A stretch of DNA of 64,000 nucleotides from Motiliproteus sp036961355 (GTDB lineage Bacteria; Pseudomonadota; Gammaproteobacteria; Pseudomonadales; Balneatricaceae), in assembly GCA_036961355.1 (NCBI GenBank), contig JBALVL010000015.1, positions 1-64,000 of the forward strand, in the 5' to 3' direction. This document shows, piece after piece, positions 8,062-16,523 of the stretch. Under the pieces are notes generated by a model. That model had not been told where the DNA came from. It did not search any database and saw only the letters and a list, made by a program, of their open reading frames with translations. The translations under genes were made by a program, and so were the position numbers. Within the stretch, counting starts at the first letter, position 1. Every line of letters starts with the position of its first letter.

Positions 8062-8463
8062 TTATTTCACCACTTTCAACGATGGCCGTTTAGACTTATC
8101 AGTCTTCTTCGGCAAGTTCGGCGGTGTGGTCTGATCGGGGGGTTGCGGCGCTCCCGGCTCACGACCAAAGCTCATCCCCTGACCCGTCTCTTTGGAGTAG
8201 ATCGACATCACCGCGACCGACGGCACATAAATTTGCATCGGTACACCTCCAAAACGAGCACTGAAACAGACGGCGTCCCCTTCCAGCGATAGCTGCTGAA
8301 CCGCAGTCATCGAAATATTCAATACGATCTGACCATCGCTAACAAAATTCTGCGGTACATCAACTCCCTGTACACCCGCATCGACCACGATATAAGGGGT
8401 ATGCTGATTGTCAGTGATCCACTCGTGTAAAGCTCGGATCAGGTAGGGACGGCTGTGGGTCAT
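8062..8463 (-). CDS. sspB: ClpXP protease specificity-enhancing factor SspB
   Basis: SspB binds ssrA-tagged proteins and delivers them to ClpXP. The core (RPYLIRALHEW, PYIVVDAG, QIVLNISMTAVQ, ARFGGVPMQIYVP) is conserved. A flexible Pro/Gly-rich linker leads to the C-terminal RPSLKVVK tail, which is the ClpX-binding element of the family. The start is ATG 8463 (MTHSRPYL); an upstream in-frame ATG at 8487 adds residues not seen in the family. sspB usually follows sspA directly. Here about 3.2 kb with kbl-tdh and a cytochrome gene intervenes, so it must have its own promoter. Confidence 0.96.
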   Translation of the reverse strand: MTHSRPYLIRALHEWITDNQHTPYIVVDAGVQGVDVPQNFVSDGQIVLNISMTAVQQLSLEGDAVCFSARFGGVPMQIYVPSVAVMSIYSKETGQGMSFGREPGAPQPPDQTTPPNLPKKTDKSKRPSLKVVK

Positions 8464-8557
8464 GGATTCGGGACTCCAAAATCGCAATTAAACTGAGAGC
8501 CTCATAATACCTTATTTCAGCCAGTCGAAGAGCCTGTAGCAACAATAAAATGCTCCA

Positions 8558-8571
8558 CTGAAGCGCTTCAG
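8558..8571. promoter_or_regulatory. 14-bp perfect palindrome in the sspB-kbl divergent region
   Basis: CTGAAGCGCTTCAG reads identically on both strands and sits between the divergent starts of sspB (8463) and kbl (8709). This is the geometry of a dimeric regulator operator. No known consensus was matched. Confidence 0.35.
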
Positions 8572-8708
8572 AATTCGGTGTAAACTCAATCCTTGCTTTA
8601 CGAAACCAGCTGCTTCGAGGAAATTGTCCGATTCAAACTGACCTCTCCGACAGCGGGTCTACACTCTTTGCAACACGTCCCTTTAGTGACAACTCGATTG
8701 AGGTTAAT

Positions 8709-9896
8709 GTGACACACAAACTACTCAACCAACTGGCGCAACAAACCCAGCAACTCCACGCCGAAGGGCTGTTCAAAGCAGAACGGCGGATCCACTCCGC
8801 GCAGCAACCATTGATCCAGGTTGATAACGATCGTCAGGTGATTAACTTCTGTGCAAACAACTACCTTGGACTGGCTAACCATCCGGCATTAATCGAGGCA
8901 GCAAAACACGGGCTGGACCAACGCGGTTTCGGAATGGCCTCGGTACGTTTCATCTGTGGTACCCAGGATGGTCATCAACAGCTTGAGCAAGGATTAAGCA
9001 AGTTCTTAGGCACTGAGGAGACTATCCTCTACTCCTCCTGCTTCGATGCCAATGCCGGCCTGTTCGAAACCATTCTTGATGCCGAAGATGCAATCATCAG
9101 CGATTCACTCAATCATGCCAGTATCATCGACGGCGTTCGGCTCTGCAAAGCCCGAAGACTGCGTTATAGCAACAACGATATGACCGAGCTGGAGAACTGC
9201 CTCAAGCAGAGCCAGGATTCCCGCCATCGTCTAATCGCGACCGACGGCGTGTTCTCGATGGATGGCGCCATCGCCAACCTCCACCGGATCTGTGAACTAG
9301 CCGATCAGTACAATGCGCTGGTCATGGTCGATGATTCGCACGCAGTCGGTATCGTCGGCGACCAAGGTCGTGGTACCCATGAATACCATCAAGTGATGGA
9401 TCGGGTCGATATCATCACCGGCACCCTCGGCAAAGCACTGGGCGGCGCCAGCGGCGGCTTTACCTCGGGACGCAAAGAGATCATCGACTGGCTGCGACAA
9501 CGTTCGCGCCCCTACCTGTTTTCCAACTCAGTCGCCCCGGCGATCGTCTCGGCGTCACTAAAAGTGCTGGAACTATTAACGGATGGCGGTGACATGCGCC
9601 AGAAATTGCGTGATAACAGCGCTTACTTTCGCGCTGAATTGGAGCGAGCGGGCTTCACCCTCGCTGGTGCAGACCACGCCATTATTCCGGTAATGATTGG
9701 CGATGCCGCTCTAGCGACCCGGCTGGCTGAGCGCCTGCTGGACGAGGGGATCTACGTGATCGGTTTCTCCTTCCCGGTAGTGCCTCGTGGTCAGGCTCGA
9801 ATCCGCACTCAGATGTCAGCAGCACATACCCGAGAGCAGCTGGATCAGGCGATTGATGCCTTTCGCCGTATCGGTGCCGAACTGGGCGTTATTTAA
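8709..9896 (+). CDS. kbl: Glycine C-acetyltransferase (2-amino-3-ketobutyrate CoA ligase)
   Basis: PLP enzyme that cleaves 2-amino-3-ketobutyrate with CoA to glycine and acetyl-CoA, the second step of threonine degradation. The signatures are all present: NYLGLANHP, the substrate/PLP motif DDSHAVG, and the PLP lysine in TGTLGKALGGASGG. At 395 residues it is within a few residues of E. coli Kbl. GTG at 8709 is the only sensible start; a GAGG lies about six bases upstream. The tdh gene follows after 21 bases, giving a kbl-tdh operon that produces both enzymes of the pathway. Confidence 0.97.
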   Translation: MTHKLLNQLAQQTQQLHAEGLFKAERRIHSAQQPLIQVDNDRQVINFCANNYLGLANHPALIEAAKHGLDQRGFGMASVRFICGTQDGHQQLEQGLSKFLGTEETILYSSCFDANAGLFETILDAEDAIISDSLNHASIIDGVRLCKARRLRYSNNDMTELENCLKQSQDSRHRLIATDGVFSMDGAIANLHRICELADQYNALVMVDDSHAVGIVGDQGRGTHEYHQVMDRVDIITGTLGKALGGASGGFTSGRKEIIDWLRQRSRPYLFSNSVAPAIVSASLKVLELLTDGGDMRQKLRDNSAYFRAELERAGFTLAGADHAIIPVMIGDAALATRLAERLLDEGIYVIGFSFPVVPRGQARIRTQMSAAHTREQLDQAIDAFRRIGAELGVI

Positions 9897-9917
9897 TCGT
9901 TTTTAGGGCATTTTTCG

Positions 9918-10943
9918 ATGAAATCATTAGCAAAGCTTCACCGCAAAAAAGGGATATGGCTCGACCAAAGTCCGCTGCCACAAGTCGGCCATAACGACCT
10001 GCTGATCAAAATTACTAAGACGGCTATCTGCGGCACCGATATTCATATCTATAACTGGGATCAGTGGTCACAAAAAACCATTCAAGTGCCGATGGTAATC
10101 GGCCATGAATACGTCGGCACCGTGGCCGAGATCGGCCAGGAAGTGAAGGGGTTCTGCCTGGGAGACAGAGTTTCTGGCGAAGGCCATATCACCTGTGGCC
10201 ACTGTCGTAACTGCCGCGCGGGCCGCCGCCACCTATGTCGCAACAGCGTCGGTGTCGGTGTCAATCGGCAAGGCGCGTTTGCCGAATACTTAGTAATACC
10301 GGCCGTTAACGCTTTCAAAATCCCACCGGATATCCCCGACGAACTGGCTTCCATTTTCGATCCGCTTGGCAATGCCGTTCACACCGCCCTGGCATTTGAC
10401 CTGGTCGGCGAGGATGTACTGATCACCGGCGCCGGACCCATTGGCATCATGGCAGCTGCGGTTGCCCGGCATGCTGGTGCTCGCCATGTGGTCATCACCG
10501 ACATCAACCCCTACCGACTGAAACTGGCCGACCAACTTGGGGCCAGTCGTACGGTTAACGTGAATGAGGAAGACCTAGGCAAGGTCATGACAGAGCTTGG
10601 AATGAACGAAGGTTTTGATGTCTGTCTGGAGATGTCCGGCGTCCCGTCAGCGTTTCAGCTGATGCTCGAAAAGATCAACCACGGTGGCAAAGTGGCGATG
10701 CTCGGCATCCCGTCAACCGACATGGCGATCGACTGGTCGCAAGTGATCTTCAAGGGGCTGACCATCAAAGGAATCTACGGCCGTGAGATGTTTGAAACCT
10801 GGTATAAGATGGCCAGCCTGATTCAGGCAGGCCTTGATCTATCGCCGATCATTACCCACCGCTACCCGATCGAACAGTTCCAGCAGGGGTTCGACACCAT
10901 GCTGTCCGGACAATCGGGCAAGGTAATTCTGGAGTGGGACTGA
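9918..10943 (+). CDS. tdh: L-threonine 3-dehydrogenase
   Basis: Zinc-dependent medium-chain dehydrogenase oxidising threonine to 2-amino-3-ketobutyrate with NAD+. Catalytic zinc residues lie in AICGTDIHIYNWD and IGHEYVG, structural-zinc cysteines in CGHCRNC, and the nucleotide fold is GAGPIGIMAA. At 341 residues it equals E. coli Tdh. It is the second gene of the kbl-tdh operon. The threonine-specific DIHIYNWD signature separates it from general alcohol dehydrogenases. Confidence 0.97.
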   Translation: MKSLAKLHRKKGIWLDQSPLPQVGHNDLLIKITKTAICGTDIHIYNWDQWSQKTIQVPMVIGHEYVGTVAEIGQEVKGFCLGDRVSGEGHITCGHCRNCRAGRRHLCRNSVGVGVNRQGAFAEYLVIPAVNAFKIPPDIPDELASIFDPLGNAVHTALAFDLVGEDVLITGAGPIGIMAAAVARHAGARHVVITDINPYRLKLADQLGASRTVNVNEEDLGKVMTELGMNEGFDVCLEMSGVPSAFQLMLEKINHGGKVAMLGIPSTDMAIDWSQVIFKGLTIKGIYGREMFETWYKMASLIQAGLDLSPIITHRYPIEQFQQGFDTMLSGQSGKVILEWD

Positions 10944-10977
10944 GCATCGGTAAAAAGGCGAGTACTGATTAAATACC

Positions 10978-11007
10978 TCCGGCCCGGAAAATCAGATCTG
11001 GGCCGGA
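10978..11007. terminator. Inverted repeat between convergent tdh and cytochrome genes
   Basis: TCCGGCCC and GGGCCGGA form an 8-bp GC-rich stem with a 14-base loop, between the ends of tdh (plus) and the cytochrome gene (minus). A U-tract is weak on both strands, so termination is plausible but not certain. Confidence 0.45.
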
Positions 11008-11014
11008 AGACGCA

Positions 11015-11530
11015 TCAATTAACCTTCGAGAGCATATAGTCGACCGTCGCTTTCACGTCAGCATCACTCAAACTCGGATTGCCGCCTTTGGCAGGCATAG
11101 CACCCTTACCGTTGAGTGCAGTGCCGTACAACGACTCTAGGCCAGTATCTATTCTCGGAGCCCACGCGGCTTTATCACCCAATTTAGGCGCTCCGGCCAG
11201 GCCCGTATTGTGACAACTAAAACACAGCCCATTGTAAATGGATTCACCGGAAGAGGCCGCAGCAACTGCAGATGCCTTAACACCCTCAACCTCAGTAGCC
11301 ATCTTCTCTTCAACCTGGTCCACCACCGCACTGTTAACCGTTTCGGTCGTGCTGGACTCAGCAACAGGCTTAACGATCTCAGGCTTGGCCAAATCCGGTT
11401 TCACTGCAGTAGATTTAACGGCCTCCTGCTTAGTCACTGACGGAGCTACCTCTTTCTTCTCTTCACCACAGCCCATCAGTAATAGCGCCGTTACGCCTGC
11501 CGTGCAAAAACCGATTGTGTTGTTCTTCAT
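11015..11530 (-). CDS. Lipid-anchored cytochrome c5 family protein
   Basis: 171 residues. A lipoprotein signal peptide with lipobox LLMGC is followed by a 70-residue linker rich in Lys, Val, Pro and Glu, then a C-terminal monohaem domain with CFSCH and a Met ligand in KGAMPAKGG. This is the c5/c555-type fold. The long charged linker suggests a haem domain tethered to the membrane but able to reach partners such as the cytochrome bc1 complex or a terminal oxidase; this is inference. ATG 11530 is chosen because the signal peptide starts there. It sits between tdh and sspA. Confidence 0.85.
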   Translation of the reverse strand: MKNNTIGFCTAGVTALLLMGCGEEKKEVAPSVTKQEAVKSTAVKPDLAKPEIVKPVAESSTTETVNSAVVDQVEEKMATEVEGVKASAVAAASSGESIYNGLCFSCHNTGLAGAPKLGDKAAWAPRIDTGLESLYGTALNGKGAMPAKGGNPSLSDADVKATVDYMLSKVN

Positions 11531-11622
11531 TGATTCGTCCCTCACCAGTGATTTATGTCAGCTCTAGATTATACTGCCTGCGGCTTAACCGAGTCTTACA
11601 AAAATGATTACCGCTGACATAA

Positions 11623-11651
11623 AAAAAGGGCGCTTTAAAAGCGCCCTTTTT
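11623..11651 (-). terminator. Intrinsic terminator after sspA
   Basis: A near-perfect hairpin AAAAAGGGCGC / GCGCCCTTTTT with A and T tracts on both sides works in either direction. On the minus strand it lies immediately after the sspA stop. Confidence 0.85.
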
Positions 11652-11668
11652 ACCCTAGCAGATGATGC

Positions 11669-12292
11669 TTAGCGCATCTCCTGCTCGGCTTCAGACAGAC
11701 TAACCTGAAACGACTCGCGTTCAAACAGCCGATCCATATACTGCTGCAGCGGCTTAGCCTGCGGCGGCAGCTCGATGCCCAGCATCTCCAAACGCCACAG
11801 CACTGGTGCCAGACAGCAATCAACCAGCGTAAACTCTTCGCTCATGAAGTACGGCTTCTCGGCAAAGATTGGCGCAATCGCGATCAGGCCATCAGCCAAC
11901 TCTTTGCGAGCCTCTTCAGCATCGTCTGCATCGTCTGCATGCAGGATAATCTGAACCAGGCGGCACCAATCTTTCTCGATCCGATGCATGTAGAGACGGC
12001 TTTCAGCACGCGCAACCGGATAAACCGGCAGCAGTGGTGGATGCGGAAAACGCTCATCCAGATATTCCATCATGATATTGGGTTCATACAACACCAGATC
12101 ACGGTCAACCAGCGTCGGCAGTGTGTGATACGGGTTGATATCGGCTAGCTGCTGAGGCGCACTGTCCAGATCCGTATCATTAATTTCAACCGCAACACCC
12201 TTTTCTGCCAGTACGATACGGACTCGATGGCTGTAATGATCCGAGCCATCAGAGAAGAAGGTCATCGAGGTACGTTTTGCCGTTACACCCAT
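11669..12292 (-). CDS. sspA: Stringent starvation protein A
   Basis: RNA-polymerase-associated protein with a glutathione-S-transferase fold that lacks GST activity. Near-identical family blocks are seen: YSHRVRIVLAEKGV, MEYLDERFPHPPLLPVYPVAR, YMHRIEKDW and FTLVDCCLAPVLWRL. At 207 residues it is of usual length. ATG 12292 (MGVTAKRT) is preferred; another in-frame ATG is at 12301. It follows petABC on the same strand but is separated from it by a strong terminator at 12320-12360, so it is likely expressed separately. Confidence 0.96.
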   Translation of the reverse strand: MGVTAKRTSMTFFSDGSDHYSHRVRIVLAEKGVAVEINDTDLDSAPQQLADINPYHTLPTLVDRDLVLYEPNIMMEYLDERFPHPPLLPVYPVARAESRLYMHRIEKDWCRLVQIILHADDADDAEEARKELADGLIAIAPIFAEKPYFMSEEFTLVDCCLAPVLWRLEMLGIELPPQAKPLQQYMDRLFERESFQVSLSEAEQEMR

Positions 12293-12319
12293 TTTGTTCA
12301 CCTTGCCATTTTCACTGCG

Positions 12320-12360
12320 TAAAAAAACAGAAAACGCGGCCAGCTTAAAAGCAGGCCGCG
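12320..12360 (-). terminator. Intrinsic terminator of petABC
   Basis: On the minus strand CGCGGCC and GGCCGCG pair around a smaller inner stem (GCTT/AAGC) and are followed by TTTTCTGTTTTTTT. It lies 33 bases after the petC stop. Confidence 0.9.
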
Positions 12361-12393
12361 CGGATTCAGACGTCTATCAAATCATGCGTCTGA

Positions 12394-13125
12394 TTAGTGC
12401 TTCTCTCTCCAAGAACCACTCTTGACGTCTTTCCAGTATTCCTTCTTCAGCAGATATGCGAAGACGAAAAAGATAGCCAAGAAGATCAGCACGTTACGGC
12501 CGATCGTACCACTGATCATCTTTGATGGTTCAGCGATATAGGTCATGAAGTTAGTCAGGTCGTACATTGCAGTATCGAATTCTTCTGCTGACATAGTGCC
12601 GGCTTTAACGAGTTCGAACTCTTCACAATGTTCGCCTTTACAAACCTGAACACCCTGCATGTTTTCCAACACATTAGGCATACCCACGTCCGGGAATACC
12701 TTGTTGTTAACACCCCAAGGGCGGTTCGGATCAACGTAGAAGCTCTTCAGGTATGTGTATACCCAAGCGGAGCCACGCAGACGGGTTTCCAGTGACAGAT
12801 CCGGTGGCGGAGCACCGAACCAGTTGCTGGCGTCTTCTGCGCTCATCGCGATGGTCATGTGATCACCGATCTTGTTGTCGCCAACAATCAGGTTTTCAAC
12901 CACATATTCTTTATCCATCTCCAGATCATCGGCGGCACGCTCGTAACGCTGATACTGGGCAGAATGACAGCCCATGCAGTTCTCAACGAACAGCTTCATG
13001 CCGTTTTGCAACGATGCCTTGTCTTCCAGGTTTGCCTCGAAAGGCTCCAGATGAACTTTGGCACCCGAGGCCATAACAGCCATCGGCATCAGGGCAATAA
13101 GTAATGCGATAAATTGCTTTTTCAT
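12394..13125 (-). CDS. petC: Cytochrome c1 of the ubiquinol-cytochrome c reductase
   Basis: Haem c subunit of the bc1 complex. It has a Sec signal peptide (ends near VMASGA), a haem motif CMGCH at about residues 50-54, the axial Met in DVGMPNVL, and a C-terminal membrane anchor at about 208-230 with a positive cytoplasmic end. At 243 residues it is typical. Its ATG overlaps the petB stop (TAATG). It transfers electrons from the Rieske protein to soluble or tethered c cytochromes. Confidence 0.95.
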   Translation of the reverse strand: MKKQFIALLIALMPMAVMASGAKVHLEPFEANLEDKASLQNGMKLFVENCMGCHSAQYQRYERAADDLEMDKEYVVENLIVGDNKIGDHMTIAMSAEDASNWFGAPPPDLSLETRLRGSAWVYTYLKSFYVDPNRPWGVNNKVFPDVGMPNVLENMQGVQVCKGEHCEEFELVKAGTMSAEEFDTAMYDLTNFMTYIAEPSKMISGTIGRNVLIFLAIFFVFAYLLKKEYWKDVKSGSWREKH

Positions 13126-14384
13126 TAGCCTGTCACCCTCTCTGGAACGGGTTTAGTAGAGTCGATCTTGCTGTACCAAGGCATGGCCAGGAAGAAGACG
13201 AAGTAAGCCAAGGTCGCAACCGGAGCCAACCATGAAGGCTGATCTGCCGCAGGCAACGCACCACAAACACCCAGGACCACAAAGGAGACGGCAAAGACAG
13301 CCAGCATCACTTTAGAGATCATGCCTTTGTAGCGGATCGATTTAACCGGGCTCTTATCCAACCACGGTAATACAAACAATACCGCGATACCGCCGCCCAT
13401 CACGATAACACCCCAAAGCTTGGCGTCTACACCGAACAGTGGATAGGTGACCGCACGCAACATGGCGTAGAACGGTGTGAAGTACCAAACAGGTGCGATG
13501 TGATCCGGTGTCTTGAGCGAGTTAGCAGGCTCAAAGTTTGGCGCCTCGATCAAGTAACCACCACCCTCCGGGAAGAAGAATACAACCACACAGAAGACGA
13601 ACAGGAACACCACCACACCAACAATATCCTTAACGGAGTAGTACGGGTGGAATGGGATACCGTCGACCGGAATGCCCTTCTCATCTTTGTTCTTCTTAAT
13701 TTCGATACCATCAGGGTTGTTAGAACCCACTTCGTGCAGCGCCAGGATGTGCAGAACAACCAACGCCAGCAGAACGATCGGTAATGCGATGACGTGCAGC
13801 GAGAAGAAACGGTTCAGCGTGATACCCGAGATCAGGTAGTCACCACGAATCCACTCTTGCAGACCTTCACCAATATAAGGAATAGCGCCGAACAGTGAGA
13901 TGATAACCTGAGCACCCCAGTACGACATCTGACCCCATGGCAGCAGGTAGCCCATAAAGGCTTCAGCCATCAGCAGCAGGTAGATCGCCATACCGAACAG
14001 CCACAGCAGTTCGCGAGGATTACGGTAAGAACCGTACATCATGCCGCGGAACATATGCAGGTAGACGACAACGAAGAATGCCGACGCGCCGGTGGAGTGC
14101 AGATAACGCAGCAACCAGCCCCACTCGACATCTCGCATGATGTACTCGACCGAGGCAAAAGCGCCTTCGGCGGTAGGGTTATAGCTCATGGTCAACCAAA
14201 TACCGGTAACGATCTGGTTAACCAGTACCAACATCGCCAGTGAGCCAAAGAAGTACCAGAAGTTAAAGTTCTTCGGTGCATAATACTTACTGAGGTGATC
14301 TTCCCAAGCCTGAGTCACGGCCAGACGATCATCAACCCAGCGCATCAAGCCTTTTTCGGCTTTGCTTCGATTCGGATTTCCCAT
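13125..14384 (-). CDS. petB: Cytochrome b of the ubiquinol-cytochrome c reductase
   Basis: Integral membrane subunit carrying haems bL and bH and the quinol sites. Conserved segments include NFWYFFGSLA, LRYLHSTGASAFF, GYLLPWGQMSYW, FFSLHVIALP and PDHIAPVWYF(TP)FYAML. The family His pairs are in helices B and D. At 419 residues it is fused-type b, typical of proteobacteria. Start and stop codons overlap both neighbours as TAATG, giving strict translational coupling of petA-petB-petC. Confidence 0.97.
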   Translation of the reverse strand: MGNPNRSKAEKGLMRWVDDRLAVTQAWEDHLSKYYAPKNFNFWYFFGSLAMLVLVNQIVTGIWLTMSYNPTAEGAFASVEYIMRDVEWGWLLRYLHSTGASAFFVVVYLHMFRGMMYGSYRNPRELLWLFGMAIYLLLMAEAFMGYLLPWGQMSYWGAQVIISLFGAIPYIGEGLQEWIRGDYLISGITLNRFFSLHVIALPIVLLALVVLHILALHEVGSNNPDGIEIKKNKDEKGIPVDGIPFHPYYSVKDIVGVVVFLFVFCVVVFFFPEGGGYLIEAPNFEPANSLKTPDHIAPVWYFTPFYAMLRAVTYPLFGVDAKLWGVIVMGGGIAVLFVLPWLDKSPVKSIRYKGMISKVMLAVFAVSFVVLGVCGALPAADQPSWLAPVATLAYFVFFLAMPWYSKIDSTKPVPERVTG

Positions 14385-14983
14385 TATGCAGTCCCCTCAG
14401 AATCGATGCCGATAACGATGATGTTGTCGCTCTCGTAGGCGTGCGGTGGAACCACCAGGTTAGTCGGAGCAGGCACGCCTTTGTAGACACGACCTGACAG
14501 GTCAAATTTGGAGCCGTGGCAAGGGCAGAAGTAGCCACCCAACCAGTCAGCACCCAGATCTTCCGGCGCAAGCTCAGGACGATAGGTCGGCGAACAACCC
14601 AGGTGAGTACAGATGCCCGTCATCACCATGATTTCTGGCTTGATAGAGCGCGCTGGCGTACCGGGGATGTAATCCGGCTGTTGTGGCACCTCGGAGGACG
14701 GATCCGCCAGGGTATCGTTCAGTGATTCCAGGTTTGCCAGTGCCTCAGGGGTACGGCGAAGGATCCAGACTGGCTTACCGCGCCACTCTACGATCATCTG
14801 CTGACCCGGCTCAAGCTTGCTGATGTCGGCCTTAGCCGGAGCACCTGCAGCTTTCGCTTTTGCACTGGGCGTCCAAGAAGCTACAAATGGAACCGCAGCT
14901 CCGACAGCACCAACCGCGCCTATAGCGGAGGTAGATGCTACCAGAAACCGACGGCGTCCATTGTTCACGCCTTCATTACTCAT
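14384..14983 (-). CDS. petA: Rieske iron-sulfur subunit of the ubiquinol-cytochrome c reductase
   Basis: 2Fe-2S protein of the bc1 complex. A twin-arginine signal-anchor (RRRFLVA, then a hydrophobic Gly/Ala-rich helix) precedes the Rieske domain, with ligands in CTHLGC and CPCHGS. At 199 residues it is of usual length. ATG 14983 is chosen because GGAGA lies eight bases upstream; another in-frame start at 14998 would lie upstream of that site. It is the first gene of petABC. The 250 bases upstream include the rpsI terminator, so the operon has its own promoter. Confidence 0.96.
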   Translation of the reverse strand: MSNEGVNNGRRRFLVASTSAIGAVGAVGAAVPFVASWTPSAKAKAAGAPAKADISKLEPGQQMIVEWRGKPVWILRRTPEALANLESLNDTLADPSSEVPQQPDYIPGTPARSIKPEIMVMTGICTHLGCSPTYRPELAPEDLGADWLGGYFCPCHGSKFDLSGRVYKGVPAPTNLVVPPHAYESDNIIVIGIDSEGTA

Positions 14984-15196
14984 CAAGGTTTCTCCCATTG
15001 ATCAACCGCTGCTCAATATTTGTACAACAAACACTGAGCGTCGATCGATACGATTCAAATTCTAAAGTCACCAACCACAAAATGGCGCAAATTTTAAAGA
15101 GATTCAGCCATTCTGGCAAGGTAAGAGTGGTCTTTTTTGCACTGCACCAGACCAAATGACGGAACTAATTTTCTTAACAACAGTCAGGGCTTATGG

Positions 15197-15231
15197 CAAA
15201 AAAAAACGCCCAGCCTTTCGACATGAGCGTT
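15197..15231 (-). terminator. Intrinsic terminator of rplM-rpsI
   Basis: On the minus strand AACGCTCA pairs with TGGGCGTT (one G-T) around an 11-base loop and is followed by nine T residues. It lies about 20 bases after rpsI. Confidence 0.9.
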
Positions 15232-15252
15232 TCCTGACAGTTGTTCGGCGTA

Positions 15253-15642
15253 TTAACGCTTGGAGAACTGTGGCTTCTTACGTGCTTTACGCAGACCGAC
15301 TTTCTTACGCTCAACTTCACGAGCGTCACGAGTTACATAACCCGCTTTACGCAACGCAGGACGCAGCGCTTCGTCGTAGTTCATCAGCGCACGGGTGATA
15401 CCGTGACGGATCGCGCCAGCTTGACCGAATGCACCACCACCAGCGACGGTGATGAACAGATCAAACTTTTCAACGTTCTCAGTCAGCTCAAGCGGCTGCT
15501 TGACGATCATCTGAGCAACCTGACGACCGAAGTATTGCTCCAGCGTGCGACCGTTAATTTCGATGTTACCAGCACCCGCCTTCATAAAGACGCGCGCAGT
15601 AGAGGTCTTGCGACGACCTGTACCGTAGTATTGATTAGACAT
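15253..15642 (-). CDS. rpsI: 30S ribosomal protein S9
   Basis: 129 residues with the S9 hallmarks: YYGTGRRKTSTARV at the start, GGGAFGQAGAIRHGI in the middle, and the basic C-terminal tail ending KPQFSKR, which reaches the ribosomal P site. It follows rplM by 13 bases in the universal rplM-rpsI operon. Confidence 0.99.
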   Translation of the reverse strand: MSNQYYGTGRRKTSTARVFMKAGAGNIEINGRTLEQYFGRQVAQMIVKQPLELTENVEKFDLFITVAGGGAFGQAGAIRHGITRALMNYDEALRPALRKAGYVTRDAREVERKKVGLRKARKKPQFSKR

Positions 15643-15655
15643 TATCCGCCTTCCT

Positions 15656-16084
15656 TTAAACGTTCAATTCTTTAGGTTGCTGAGCTGCATGAGGATGTGC
15701 GCCACCAGCATAAACTTTCAGCTTGGAGTACATCGCACGACCCAAAGGTCCCTTTGGCAGCATACCTTTTACGGCGGCTTCGATTACACGCGTCGGATGC
15801 TCTGCAATCTGCTTCTCGAAAGAAACCGATTTCAGACCACCGATGTAACCGGTGTGACGGTGATACATCTTGTCAGTGGCTTTCTTACCAGTAACGTGTA
15901 CCTTCTCGGCGTTAACAACAACGATATAATCGCCAGTATCAACATGAGGAGTGAACTCAGGCTTGTGCTTGCCGCGCAGACGGTGTGCGATCTCAGTAGC
16001 CAAACGGCCCAGAGTCTTACCTTCTGCGTCAACAACAAACCACTCGCGCTTAACTTCAGCGGGCTTAGTGCTAACTGTATACAT
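15656..16084 (-). CDS. rplM: 50S ribosomal protein L13
   Basis: 142 residues, exactly the E. coli length when started at ATG 16084 (MYTVSTKP). Motifs EGKTLGRLATEIAHRLRGKHK-type (first part), HVDTGDYIVVVNA, VKGMLPKGPLGR and YAGGAHPHAAQQP are all present. In-frame starts further upstream lie in the leader and are rejected because homology begins at 16084. It is first in the rplM-rpsI operon. Confidence 0.99.
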   Translation of the reverse strand: MYTVSTKPAEVKREWFVVDAEGKTLGRLATEIAHRLRGKHKPEFTPHVDTGDYIVVVNAEKVHVTGKKATDKMYHRHTGYIGGLKSVSFEKQIAEHPTRVIEAAVKGMLPKGPLGRAMYSKLKVYAGGAHPHAAQQPKELNV

Positions 16085-16105
16085 GAAATTTGCCTTATAT
16101 CTTCC

Positions 16106-16124
16106 CCGAACCTTAATGATTCGG
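16106..16124 (-). promoter_or_regulatory. Small hairpin in the rplM leader
   Basis: CCGAA and TTCGG form a 5-bp stem with a nine-base loop, 22 bases upstream of the L13 start, in a leader of roughly 100 bases. Ribosomal-protein leaders often carry autoregulatory structures and an L13 leader is known in E. coli, but I cannot match its consensus with confidence. Confidence 0.3.
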
Positions 16125-16198
16125 CGTTTCCTATAGTTATTGGTTGCCACACCGTGAACCGCATTCTGACGGCGGCTATCGGTCAAACCATGACAACT

Positions 16199-16227
16199 TA
16201 CATACTTACATTAACCGTGGCGGGCAA
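16199..16227 (-). promoter_or_regulatory. Candidate sigma-70 promoter of rplM-rpsI
   Basis: On the minus strand TTGCCC (plus 16222-16227) and TATGTA (plus 16199-16204) are separated by exactly 17 bases. Transcription would start near 16190 and give a leader of about 105 bases before L13. Confidence 0.45.
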
Positions 16228-16523
16228 ATCGGCCTACCAAAACGGACGGCGCATTATAGGTCAGTTAGCATTGGATGCAAAGCTCTTAATACGGTTCTGA
16301 TGATTGTTTTCGAAGGGTTCCCAAGCAAGAGGGGAGTGCAACCCTCCCACCAATAGAAAGAAGCGACGGCTATATCTTAACGGTTGCCTATCGAGCCGAC
16401 GAACCACAGATCAGCCCCCCTTTCGACGCCGATCTTCCGACCGCAAACTCTTTTGCCGCCCTTCCAGTTCGGCTACACTATTTGGCCATCACCGACCTCC
16501 CCCGATAATGCAAGGAACTCACC

